Positions 1-9,500 of a stretch of 64,000 nt of DNA are shown piece after piece; within the stretch, counting starts at the first letter, position 1; each line of letters begins with the position of its first letter. The stretch comes from Escallonia rubra. Lineage: Eukaryota; Streptophyta; Magnoliopsida; Escalloniales; Escalloniaceae. Under the pieces are notes generated by a model. The model saw only the letters and a program-made list of their open reading frames with translations. It did no database searches and had not been told where the DNA came from. Both the position numbers and the translations under genes were made by a program. The stretch is taken from positions 1-64,000 of the forward strand of contig JAVXUO010001788.1 of NCBI GenBank assembly GCA_033065855.1, given 5' to 3'.

Positions 1-566
1 TGTGGCCTCAGTTGCGTCCTTGGGAGTACAGCCGGAAGAATAGCCACTGCCGCAGGAGTCGATCCCCATCACAACATCACGTTCTATCGAGGGGAGTTCG
101 ACCGCCTATCTCCGGGCCAATTGCGTTGGGCACCGTACATACGTTTGGCGCGACGGGTAGAAGAGTCGTTCGTCTTCACGCTATCCGGGTTGCAGCGCAC
201 ACCCCTCATCCACTTCGAGGACGCAGAGTGGCAGCTGCCAAACCGAGCAATGCGCCATTTTGAGTTGGAGCAGGGTTTGCCCGCCGGTGCCCCAGATATG
301 AGGGTTAACAGGGACCCACCAGATGTCGGGCGGTTTGGCAAGGCCAATGCGCAAGAATTGTGCGCGCCGAACTAGAGCTCTGGACTTCTTGGCAGGACAC
401 ACTGGCGGCCATCGTCTCGGAGCTGGACCCCGTTATCAGCATCGCGGAGTATGATGAGTGGTACTCCCGCATCACGCGGAGGAGAGTAGCCCCAGTCAAC
501 TTTGAACGCGGGGCGAGGTATGCGCTAGGGGTCAGATCGATGAGCAGATGGCACACAATCTCGTAA
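1..566 (+). pseudogene. Plant mobile domain (MAIN/PP7-long-form-like) remnant
   Basis: Two overlapping reading frames give a protein resembling the plant mobile domain (PF10536) of MAIN/MAIL proteins and their transposon relatives. Frame 1 (about 121-372) reads LRWAPYIRLARRV, then TPLIHFEDAEWQLPNRAMRHF. This fits the family pattern of W-PY, a hydrophobic I-x-F-x-x-x-E stretch and R-x-x-R-Q-F. A different frame (about 360-566) continues with LWTSWQD and EYDEWYSRITRRRV, matching the family's W-Y-R-x-x-T-R motif. The frame change around 330-375 means at least one indel, so this copy is broken. A GTAAGT donor at 565-570 follows. The start lies upstream of the window. It probably belonged to the same gene as the Ulp1-like exon that follows. 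Confidence 0.6.
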
Positions 567-635
567 GTTGCCCAACTTGTCTTGAATATATTAGAACTGA
601 TTAAAGTTACTTATTTGTTATCTCTTTGGATGTAG

Positions 636-2299
636 GTTAATGCCTCGCTTGCATTCTTCCAGAAGTTGAGTGAGCGGAAGGATCTGATGAGCGCAATGGG
701 CGAGGATCTTCGCCAACAGACTGCTGCACTGGCTATAGGCTGCGGGAATTTTGTGTGGCAAGCATCGGGACAGTCTTCGGTCGACAGCCCGAGAATGGGT
801 TATACGGGCGCCAGCCCGTATAACGTTGATCCCTCCGGGCAAGCTTCAGGGGTGAGCCAGGGAGTTGGTGGTCCCTCTGTACCGGGGATGGGACATGCTC
901 AAGCGTCGTGGGCCGATTACAGCGGCCCGACCTTCGATTTGTTCCCGGAACCCCAACCCCTCTCTCAGAGTCAAGTCACGCAAGAATGGCCTTACGGTTT
1001 CAACGAGGCACTGCCCATTGTCCCGTGGGCGGGACCACTTGGCGGCCCCGAAGGGCAATATCAGCCGGAGGAAGAAATGGCCGGCGAGCAATATCAGCCG
1101 GCAGGGGCCTCCAAAGGCGATTATCAACCGACCGGGGCCCCCAAAGGCGACTATCAGCCGGCCGAGGCCCCCCAAGTTGATTATCAGCCGGCCGATCCGT
1201 TGGTTGGAGGCCAATTTCTTCCGTTGCTCTTGCCCCCCGGCGGAGGGCAAGAGCAACCGGTCGACCCCCGAGGGCAATATCCGAAAGGGCATCCAGCCAG
1301 GCCCCTGAAGCCGCATAAACACCACCTAATCCATCACCGTTATTTTAGCGGGCCCCCCCCAGACGAAGCGTCGTATGCCGTGAAAAACCCGCAGGGCTTG
1401 GATTACAGTGTCTCGTGGAAAGAACTGTCCACGATGGCGCCGGGGATGTGGTTAGACAACTTCGTCATCTCGCACTACGTGCAAATTCTGCGGCAAAGAA
1501 GTCGGGAGCAGCCTAACTACGGTCCGCGCATTTTTATCCTCGATGCTTACTTTCACAATATGCTAGTACAAGACTTTAACGAGTGGGACAAGGCGAGGAA
1601 GCAGGCGAGAAAGGGGAAGGCCGAGAACAAGTGGAGACCGTCCGCTAACCTACTCGCATATCTTGGTCGGCCGAGTCCAGAGCGCGCAAGTGTGGCGGAT
1701 GTGTTTCTACTCCCAGCTATAGTGAATGCCCATTGGTTCTTGATTTGCTATGAACCGGTAACGAATACCGTATCAGTCCTCGACAGTCTTAACGATGATA
1801 CGGACGCGATTGGTGTGATTGAAATGTACGTAGGCTTAGGGATGTTGAATCCAATGGTAAGAGCATGTTTACTTCTTATTGTAACTTGCATAATGTAGAA
1901 CTGATTAATCGTATTATGTTTGCTATGTTTAATGTTTAATGCTTATCCTGTTACTCGCAGAATCTATTTGCTGCCATGGTCAATAGAGAGCGTTCTAAAG
2001 AGACCCGAGGGAGGGCAGCGGGCGATAGGGAGGTTTTGCGTCCAAGTTTGCGTTACTCATCAAGCTATGTGAATACATTACGTGCAGAATGGTCTTATCG
2101 GATGAATGAACACGAGGTCCTAGTAGCTGATTCACGGAGCATGAATATACCCATACCTCGACAAAAGGCAATCAACATGCCTCGAATTACGTACATGGAG
2201 CTTGAAAGGGCACTTCATCGAATACGCGAGGAAAATAATAGAATGAGAGTTCGTCAAAGTCCGCTAAACATAGATAAGGCCGGAAAAAAAACTAAGTGA
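636..2299 (+). CDS. Ulp1-like (C48) protease-domain gene of the MULE, two exons
   Basis: The long exon (about 636-1856) is open. A GT donor at 1857 and an AG acceptor at 1959-1960 join it in phase 0 to a second exon (1961-2299, stop TGA), removing a 104-bp intron. The middle holds about five imperfect repeats of roughly ten residues built on DYQPA, at about 1060-1195. The C-terminal part has WLDNFVISHYV, then HWFLICYEP and SVLDSL. These correspond to the Ulp1/SENP peptidase pattern, with the catalytic His in HW and the Asp in DSL. The expected Gln and catalytic Cys block further on is not visible. Exon 2 instead encodes a basic, coiled-coil-like tail (YMELERALHRIREENNRMR). So it is either a degenerate protease or a protease-derived fold without activity. 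Its 5' part should be the mobile-domain remnant, but the obvious join there is out of phase. Confidence 0.55.
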
Positions 2300-2725
2300 T
2301 GGGGAACATAGATAAGGCCGAAAAAAAACTAAGTGCTGGGGATGTTACATTCTGCTTGGCTGTCCGCGATATAGTATAGCGGACGTAGATAGGTCCCAAG
2401 AAAAAACTAAGTGCTGGGGAGGCTACATTCTGCTTGGATGTCCGCGATATAGTATAGCGGACGTAGATAGGCCCTAAGAAAAAACTAAGTGCTGGGGAGG
2501 CTACATTCTGCTTGGTTGTCCGCGATATAGTATAGCGGACGTAGATAGGGCCCAAAAAAACACTAAGTGCTGGGGAGGCTACATTCTGCTTGGCTGTCCG
2601 CTGCTTGGCTGTCCGCGATATAGTATAGCGGACGTAGATAGGGCCCAAAAAAAAACTAAGTGCTGGGGAGGTTACATTCTGCTTGGATGTCCGCGATATA
2701 GTACAGCGGACGTAGATAGGCCCAT
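2300..2725. repeat. Palindrome array 1 (five units of about 78-92 bp)
   Basis: Five tandem units each carry A-rich sequence, CTAAGTGCTGGGGAGG, TACATTCTGCTTGG, then a perfect or near-perfect palindrome of the form GTCCGC-(11 nt)-GCGGAC. Palindromes lie at about 2361, 2439, 2518, 2610 and 2688, so spacing is 78, 79, 92 and 78 bp. The 92-bp unit contains a small internal duplication. The array starts right after the Ulp1-like gene stop and ends about 100 bp before the next small ORF. The same palindrome recurs at 3768-4071 and 7131-7407. Confidence 0.9.
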
Positions 2726-2820
2726 TGTGTAGCTATCACACCAATATATTGTGTATGTGTGTGTGGGCTTATTTATATATGTTAGCCATGCTCATCGCTT
2801 TAGAACCAAAACAAAGTTAA

Positions 2821-3090
2821 ATGGCAGGAGTTCCTGGGAGTTTTAGTCTGCGGGGACGTGAGACTGTGTGGTTGTTGTGTGAAAGGAACGACGACTACAA
2901 AGAAGTGAAGTACACGGATCCCAGAGAGTATTATTGCGGTTTACGGAGAGAATGGGCATATCGAGTTAAGGAATCAGAAGCGCTACACCAAGATCTCACC
3001 ACGCTGAGAGCACCTGTGCCGCAACGTCGTTCACTTACTATGTCTCAATATATCGAGGGAATCTCAAACGACACAATTAAGCACAATTAA
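2821..3090 (+). CDS. Small ORF related to the C-terminal exon of the Ulp1-like gene
   Basis: An 89-residue ORF starting at ATG 2821. Its second half (YYCGLRREWAYRVKESEAL, then P-V-P and SQYIEG) matches exon 2 of the preceding gene (SYVNTLRAEWSYRMNEHEVL, then P-I-P and TYMELE). The shared pattern is Y-x-x-x-L-R-x-E-W-x-Y-R, about five residues, E-x-L, then P-x-P-x-R. The two copies flank palindrome array 1, so this looks like a duplicated domain or the tail of a second gene copy. I do not recognise the family. Whether it is translated alone or as a downstream exon is unknown. Confidence 0.4.
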   Translation: MAGVPGSFSLRGRETVWLLCERNDDYKEVKYTDPREYYCGLRREWAYRVKESEALHQDLTTLRAPVPQRRSLTMSQYIEGISNDTIKHN

Positions 3091-3149
3091 GCGAGGAAAA
3101 ATTTCGAAACACAATCAACAAGAACATAAATTATTTTATTAATAATAAA

Positions 3150-3618
3150 TTAGGGTTCACATTGGGGGAAAGAAATTTTTTCACAAGTGCTCTGATCAAA
3201 GATTACAACTTGAAAATCCCACCACCCAAGGTGTTCAAACACTACAAAGTCCCCGAGTTCGAGGCCATGCTGGCGCACGAAGACGTTCCAACCCTCTGCG
3301 AATTGCTTTTTTTGGGGTCGGCCGGGCTTCAGCTTGATTTCAACCTGCCATGCCCCCTTGCGGCTATATAATCTTGCACTGTCATGAATTGTTGTAAATT
3401 GATTGGTCAAGGCTTCCGGTATGTCCTAACAAACACAATACAAAAAATAGGTTAGTTTTTAACCAAAAGATCAAACCTTTAACACACGAAAATACAGAGA
3501 AAGATGGATGGCCTACAAGTTCATTCTCAAACCCTGGCATCACGAATTTGAAAAAGTGTTTGCCTGCCAGGTGCAAGTTGCCAATAAAATCGTTGGTGGT
3601 CTCCGATCCAGAAGCCAT
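3150..3618 (-). CDS. Single B3-domain protein (REM-like), two exons, inside the MULE
   Basis: Exon 1 is 3517-3618 (ATG at 3618, 34 codons). A GT donor and an AG acceptor at 3426-3427 join it in phase 0 to exon 2 (3150-3425), giving a protein of about 125 residues. Nearly all of it is one plant B3 DNA-binding domain. FFKFVMPGF (about 22-30) is the first strand, IPEAL follows the splice, WQVEI (about 60-64), GWNVFV (79-84), LELGDFVVF (89-97) and FQVVIFD (105-111) complete the REM-type fold. Canonical REM proteins often carry several B3 domains, so this is a minimal, one-domain form. It sits tail-to-tail with the upstream plus-strand ORFs and head-on to palindrome array 2. Its length, open frame and splice sites look intact. 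A close relative with the same intron lies at 30536-30972. DNA binding is a family inference; the target is unknown. Confidence 0.8.
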
Positions 3619-3764
3619 CGAGGGGAGGACGGTTTAGCGCCGGAGTTCTGGGCCACCGGAGATGTGGGTGCCGGAGACGGAGTAGTGGCAGATGTTCGAG
3701 ACAGAGAGAGTGCCCTCAGGTAGGATGATTTAGCGATATGATAAATATATATATTAGGATAGAG

Positions 3765-4075
3765 TTATCCGCCACTTTATATAGCGGACATAAAAGAATA
3801 CCAAAAGTTTTTCTTCGATGATGTCCGCTATATTGTATAGCGGACGTAAAAGAAGACCAAAAGTTTTACTGCGATGAAGTCCGCTAGATTGTATAGCGGA
3901 CGGAAAAGCAGGCCAAAAGTTTTATTGCTCATGAAATCCGCTAAATTGTATAGCGGACGTGGAAGCAGACAAAAATTTTTACTGCTCATGACGTCCGCTA
4001 TATTGTATAGCGGACGGAAAAGCAGGCCAAAAGTTTCACTGCGATGACGTCCGCTATATTGTATAGCGGACGGGG
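3765..4075. repeat. Palindrome array 2 (six units of about 56 bp)
   Basis: Six palindromes of the GTCCGC-(11 nt)-GCGGAC type lie at about 3768, 3823, 3879, 3937, 3993 and 4049. Spacing is close to 56 bp, with spacers rich in CCAAAAGTTTT and CTGC(G/T)(A/C)ATGA. The array fills the gap between the B3 gene's upstream side (3618) and the 3' end of the transposase gene (4208). It could serve as B3 promoter sequence or transposase 3' sequence. The spacers differ from array 1, so only the palindrome itself is shared. Confidence 0.9.
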
Positions 4076-4207
4076 CTTACAAAAAAAAAAAGACTATAGA
4101 TTTAATTCGATGGCCTCTCATAGGTCCATTTTTTAAAATTTCCAGTATTCGGTGGAAAAATTATCCCTCCGAAAATTATTACAAATGTCATAACGTTGTA
4201 CAAAAAA

Positions 4208-6496
4208 TTAAAGGTCCACTGCAGCTTGTTCGTCCTCGTCTTCGGCGTCACCTTCTTCCCCGTCTTGCAAACCCCCTGAACTTATCCCCAGTGCCTTGTA
4301 ATGGTTCCGCTTGTCGTGGTCGGTCATTTTGTTGCACAATGCACACCTTCGCAGCTTTTTAGGTTGAGTTGCCGTTTCAATAGAGCTTTTCATCCGCGTA
4401 GATCTCTTGCGGCCTTTCGTTTGCGATATAATTGGGTCCAACAAACAAATATCATTGTCGTCTTCCTCCCCCGGCTCGTCATCTTCTGATACCCCCGTGG
4501 TGTCAATCGCATTGGTGACTGAAGCTGCTTCCAACTGGTCGACAATGGGCTCTTGCTGCTGAGCTACCTCGAGGAGATGTTTATAACCGACCATTGAAGC
4601 AGCAGCCTTTACGGACAAACGGGTGAAACTCGTCACCAGATGATTATACCGCAACGTCTCTGATTCTTCAAAGTCAGTATACGGGTGCTCCGGAAAAGCA
4701 ATGGTACCGTGCAACCTGTTAGCACCTTTCGTCCACCGTGGCAAGACGTATTTATCGGGGATTGTCCTGATATTCTTCTGGGTGAAAAAGCGCATAATGT
4801 GTCTACACAGGATGCCATGGAACTCAAACTTCTTGCAAACACATGTCACCGAGTTCGTCAATGTGTCGTGGCTCACCGTATACATTCTGCGCAGCTTCTC
4901 AGGAACGAGGTCATTCACGAGCGAATAAACCTTGTACTCACGCGTAGACTTCTCTGCCACCTTGTTTATACAGTACCGTCCCGATTTCTGCAGCTCTACT
5001 TGGTATAGCAAGAAGATCTCATTCGTATAGACTTTGGTACCGTTCAGCTCCAGCGGGGTCTCAAGCAACCTTCTCCTCTGTTTGTACTTGGTTGCAAAGT
5101 CTGCAGCCCTTTCTTTCACGAACAACGACGCAACCGCTTTCTGTGCGGATGTGACGAAACTCTTCAAATTGGTAGTTGTACCCACGTAACTATCGAAAGT
5201 GGCATTCATAGATTCACTCCTGCCCGTCGTTTTCATGCCCGCAGAAAAATGCCTCCTCGTGTAAACGCCAATCCATTGCTCTTTGAGCTCGTACAAGTGC
5301 TGGAGCCACCCGTTGTCTTGCAATGAGTAATCGTGAACAAGTTTTTCCCACCTCTCCTCAAATTCCTCAATCGTTAACGACTTGCTAACGCACGTGTCAA
5401 AATCCTATTTAAAGTCTGGAAACTTTGCGTACACGTGATGCAAACGTTCGGGGTATTTGTTGCTTATGTGCCAAGTGCACAAGTTGTGTCGAGTATCTGG
5501 GAAGACGGTGGCAATAGCCTTCTTCATTGCCAAATCTTGATCGGTGATGATAACGTTGGGTGCTTTGAAGTTCATGGCTTCCAGCCACGTCCTAAACAAC
5601 CATTCAAAAGAACTCTCGCTCTCATCCCGTAACAAGGCGAACCCGAACAGGATGGAGTGATAATGATGATTGACCCCCGTGAAAGGGGCAAACGGCATCG
5701 AGTACTTGTTGGTACGGTATGTGGTGTCGAAAGTCACGACATCCCCAAAATGCTTATAAGCAAGCCTGGAACGACCGTCGACCCAAAAAATTGTGCTAAC
5801 TCGATGCTCGTCGTCAAGTTTATAATCGAAGGTAAAATGCGGGTCCTTCATCTGCATCCGCTTCAATAGGCTCATTGTGGCTTGAGCATCATTGAGGTCA
5901 TACGCGGCTCGTCTATGGGTTCGGACCGCGTTGCGAACGTCTGTCGTGTTAAAGTTTAAATTTTGAATTCCCCCGGCATGTTCAGCAAGAACATTAATCA
6001 TGTCGGTAGGTCCTAGACGCGCATCGCTCATTGTGTGAATGAGGCTCCTCGCGACCTTTCCCATCTTCTTGTGTTGATGCATCTGACTCACCTTAGAAGG
6101 GGTTACTAACGGGTGATTGTGTGCCAGTTCCAGGCTGCTAATAAGCCAATGATCTTGCTTGGGTTTATAGCTTACGAACATCTTGACCTGGCAATTCGTT
6201 CGCGCAAAGAAGTCTCGTCTTCTGCGCGAATAGCCTATTTCGTCATCACTGTCCTCGTTGCCTACGCGTGTCTCATTTTGCACTGGGTTTCTGCCCCTAT
6301 GGCACTCGTACATACGAGAGCATATCTTTCTCGTTATGTTGCTCGTTCTTGAAGTCTTTATTCTAATGCCAAATCCAACCCTCAATGAATACGCTCGGAA
6401 ACATTCTCCAGCTTCCTCCAATGTTTGAAAGGTTCGTCCTAGATACGGATCACTAGCATCTACGGGGGTGTTGGAGCTCGACACGAAATCAGACAT
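4208..6496 (-). CDS. FAR1/MULE transposase, one in-frame TAG
   Basis: One continuous frame of about 762 codons runs from ATG 6496 to a stop at 4208, interrupted by a single TAG at 5405-5407. Near the N-terminus (about 21-68) is a FAR1-type zinc DNA-binding domain (FRAYSLRVGFGIRIKTSR, then C and CHRG). The MULE transposase core follows: FDTTYRTN with Asp about 257, IITDQDLAMKKAI with Asp about 319, CTWHISNKY, and GRSESMN with Glu about 428 as the likely third catalytic residue. A SWIM zinc finger (CVCKKFEFHGILCRH) lies at about 552-566, and a second zinc-knuckle-like CALCNKMTDHDKRNH near the C-terminus. Host FAR1-related proteins share this layout, but the flanking mobile-domain, Ulp1 and array content argues for a transposon. 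The lone stop implies very recent inactivation or tolerated read-through. Confidence 0.85.
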
Positions 6497-7127
6497 TGTG
6501 AAACAGCTCCCTATATGTAGAAATATAGACTACGCTGAACAATCAAATGACATTTTCAACTGAAAATATTACCTTAAAATTATCGTGACGAATAGACAAA
6601 TTTAAGATGACAAATATACCATATACATAATCTCAAAAGTCTCCCATTTTGCTAATTATAGATTTATTGAACATAACAAATTAAAATTACTAAGAGCGTT
6701 AGACAAATTCATCATGCCAAAATACAACAAACGTATCTCAAAAAATTCGAATTTAAATAGGATAGATGTGCCGAAGTTAGTGCCCCTCAAAAAAATCAAA
6801 ATTAACTACAATAAACTTCTTTAAAGTTAACAAATTAATTTCTAGAACATCATCAGAAATTTATATTTTTTTGCCCAAAATAAAAAATATACTTTATCAG
6901 TCAATCCACCCAGAAAATATCTGAGATGAGAAACTTACCTTGCTTGAGTGAGAAGAAGATTGAAGCAAGTTTTACTCGAAGAAGCTTGAGGGAAGCCGAA
7001 AATGGAAGCCAGGTGAATCCGAAGGAGAAGAAAATTTTGCGGGAAGAGCTTGAGAATTTTGCGGGATGAGCTGAGAATCAGGAAAAAGAGCTGAGAATCA
7101 GGAACCTCGGGGGTATACGGGAAGCAC
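6497..7127. promoter_or_regulatory. AT-rich upstream region of the MULE transposase gene
   Basis: About 630 bp of AT-rich non-coding DNA between the transposase start (6496, minus strand) and palindrome array 3. No long ORF or recognised repeat is visible, apart from a short direct repeat near 7070-7100 (GAGCTGAGAATCAGGAA). It is the natural place for the transposase promoter and 5' UTR. I could not assign a TATA box with confidence. Confidence 0.35.
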
Positions 7128-7410
7128 ATGTCCGCGATACTATAGTGGAAATTATTCCGCTCTACTGTATAGCGGATGCCTTTTTTGCTGTCTCGTGTCA
7201 GGCAGGGGTGTCAGGCAGGGGTCAGTGTCAGGCAGGGGTGTCAGGCAGGGGTCAGGTGTGAGCCTAGGGACGTCCGCTACACAGTATCGCGGACGACTTT
7301 TTGCTATCTCCCATCAGGACTTTAATGCCCTCCGCCATACAGTGTAGCGGACAATGGCAGAGGGGCAATTTGGTAAAAAAACCCGTCCGCCATACAGTAT
7401 GGCGGACGTA
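7128..7410. repeat. Palindrome array 3 at the MULE terminus
   Basis: At least four palindromes of the same type occur at about 7131-7175 (an imperfect, longer version), 7272-7294, 7331-7352 and 7385-7407. Core variants are GTCCGCTACACAGTATCG, CCGCCATACAGTGTAGCG and GTCCGCCATACAGTATGG. Some variants change both arms together (CGCCATAC/GTATGGCG), so symmetry is kept while sequence drifts. Spacing is irregular, unlike arrays 1 and 2. A G-rich minisatellite of GTGTCAGGCAGGG units (about 7196-7255) lies inside. Confidence 0.8.
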
Positions 7411-7440
7411 TGACAGGTTTTGAAAAAGGCGCGATCTGGA

Positions 7441-7464
7441 CCGTCCATCTTTCGGGATGGACGG
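7441..7464. repeat. Terminal-like hairpin
   Basis: CCGTCCATC and GATGGACGG form an inverted repeat around a short loop. It is flanked by GATCTGGA on the left and TCAGATCGCG on the right, which extend the pairing. The same design (GTCCATCC ... GGATGGAC next to AGATCT/CAGATC) recurs three to four times at 37980-38900, beside the same GGGAGNTGAT motif found near 7510. This suggests it marks an element end. Confidence 0.6.
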
Positions 7465-7520
7465 TCAGATCGCGTTTGCAACTTCTCCTATTTTGCCCAC
7501 GCTCTCAACGGATCAGCTCC

Positions 7521-7544
7521 CATATATATATATATATATATATA
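7521..7544. repeat. (AT)n microsatellite
   Basis: About eleven AT dinucleotides immediately beyond the presumed MULE end. Several units at 38 kb also abut TATATA tracts, so such tracts may be a preferred insertion context. Confidence 0.8.
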
Positions 7545-8826
7545 TGAGGTGTACAAAACAACTAAATACAAGATAAAAACTAACTACAAAGCTTAGAACT
7601 AGATGATAACTAAAAAAAACAATCAACTAAAAGCACAATCAACTAAAAGACTCCCCTAAACAGCCAGTTGCAAGCCCAACGCCAAACACGTGTCTCCGTT
7701 ATTGCCATGTGTCCTCGATTTATGTGACACTCTGGAGCCCGAAAAAACCACCGTCTCTGACCAACACTTTGTCGTTGATCCCAGGGAACACCAAACCAAG
7801 ACCAAAACGGGAGCCCTCAAGACCTCTCAACCACCGACGACCACTTTAAAACAGCGAAAACTCCGATTGAAACCAGCAGAAACTTCGATTGAACCAAACG
7901 ACAAACCAAGCTCCCCCACAACCTGCTAAAATTGGTAAAATAATTCACTGCAAAGCTGAACCACCGTGATCCCGCAACGGCAAAACCAAACTAAAGCAAA
8001 CTAGAATCACAGATGCATCAAGCACACCACTACAAATAACCAACACCTTTCTAAATCTAGGGGGAGGGGAACAAGCTGGGGGAAGGGGGGAAATAAACTC
8101 TAGAAGAAAAGACCTAGATCTAGACTCGCCATCCTTCTCCAACCCGTGGTGGCATCATGACACATAAACCCTGTCAATGAAATCCCTACACACGAAACCC
8201 AACGCAAGTCAACCAAGATGAAAAACCCAGGGGAATCAGACAACTTAACCCCACATCTAAGCCCCAAATCAATTGCCAGCGCTGGATTTGCAACGAATGT
8301 GCCACTTGATCACCAGCGGCGATAGAACCATCTAGCTCCCTTACGCCCTTACCAGCAGGATCTCATCCAAAAACGTAATCGAAAAACCCTAGTTAGCCTA
8401 CCACATCACCACATGCAGGGAATCACGGCAATGGTGACGGAAACGAAGATTAGATGAGAAGACAGAAGGATTGGTGAGGGGAAGAATTTTCCTTTTTGTC
8501 GCCTCTCTCAAAGAGGAGATAGACTCTTTTATATAGAGTTTCATCTTTGGTAACAATAACTCAAACAAACAAATTGTAGCCAAATCTTTAGGAAGTACTG
8601 TAATATGTTTTAGATATAGTGAATTCAACTCCACCCATTTATCATAAAGTGGAAAATTAAAATTTTTTACAATGTAATAGCTCAATCCTTATTATTATAG
8701 ATTAAAAAAAAGTATCATGCATATTACATTCTATATACTAACATATTGTGGATAAATGTCTCAACGTTTTGCACAAAAACACATAAATCTACCCACATTT
8801 TGTCTATATCAGTACCATTTCACTAA
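7545..8826. other. Region without recognised genes
   Basis: About 1.3 kb with only short ORFs. On the minus strand the sequence reads like a transcribed untranslated region (CTAGGGTTTTTCG near 8390, pyrimidine-rich stretches, many short T-rich runs). It ends next to the (AT)n tract with TTTAGTTGTTTTGTACACC. That is compatible with a decayed LINE or a gene 5' region, but I see no coding domain that would support either. Confidence 0.3.
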
Positions 8827-9142
8827 GGCCCTGTTTGTTTCATGGAAAAAAAATTTTGGAAAATACTTTCCGGTGTTTTGTGTGTTTATTAGAAAACTGT
8901 TTACGGATAATATTTTCCATTCATATGAAAAGAAGGCAAACTTTTAGGAAAATGGTTTACGAAAAAAAAAGGAAGTCGTTTTCCTAAAACCAACCCGTCA
9001 CTTTTCTCTCGTCTGCCTCATTCTCACTTCTCTGAAATTGAATGACACCATTGCCCTTCTCTACCCTCCAGGTTTATCCACCACGCCCTTTGCTACCATT
9101 GACTCCACAATCTTCCAGGTTTGTCCAATCTCTCTTTCTTCC

Positions 9143-9500
9143 TGTTACGAAATCGCTCTAGATAAATATGTATAGAACACGATAACCAAATAAGAAAACA
9201 CAAGAAATATGAGAGAACTCAAATCCACTTTGCACAAGTCAGATTTACAACTCCCTCACGTGTATCTCTCAACTGTTTTCCTACTCAAAGAAGGACTCTT
9301 CTTTCTTTCTTTCATACTCAAAGAAAGACTCTCTTCTTTTGCCCTTAAACACAATACAAGACACCTTACTTATACTTGGAGAAAGCAGTGATCTTCTCTC
9401 TCCAAGTAATGTGGGACAAGATGTCTTATATACTAAGGGTCAAGTTGCAACATTCTTTGAGTAACCGATGTGGGACATAAATACAAGACATATATCAGCA
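9143..9500 (-). repeat. 3' LTR of the copia fossil
   Basis: A 358-bp terminal repeat beginning TGTTACGAAATCGC and ending in CA, matching the right copy at 13645-14002 with only about a dozen differences. Confidence 0.95.

Larger units (their letters stand above)
1..7520. mobile_element. Mutator-like element (MULE) with accessory genes, left end outside the window
   Basis: A block of transposon genes ends in a distinctive terminal region at about 7.13-7.52 kb. It contains a plant-mobile-domain remnant and Ulp1-like gene (+), two related small domains (+), a B3 gene (-) and a FAR1-type MULE transposase (-), with three palindrome arrays between and beyond them. FAR1/MURA-type transposase with DDE residues and a SWIM finger is diagnostic of MULEs. 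Ulp1-like and plant-mobile domains are known MULE passengers. The right end is inferred from a change at an (AT)n tract near 7521 and from the terminal-like hairpin at 7441-7464. No terminal inverted repeat pair or target duplication can be tested because the left end is missing. The block could also be two adjacent elements. Confidence 0.7.

Noticed and set aside
2292-2648. Minus-strand 118-codon ORF over palindrome array 1
   Set aside because: Its repeated YVRYTISR protein pattern simply mirrors the tandem DNA units; no start context or domain supports it.
2300-4075. CRISPR-like array
   Set aside because: Palindromic repeats at regular spacing look superficially similar, but this is plant nuclear DNA, the spacers are themselves repeated, and no cas genes exist.
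4208-6496. Host FAR1-related transcription factor gene
   Set aside because: Domain layout would allow it, but the in-frame stop and neighbouring mobile-domain, Ulp1 and palindrome arrays fit a MULE better.
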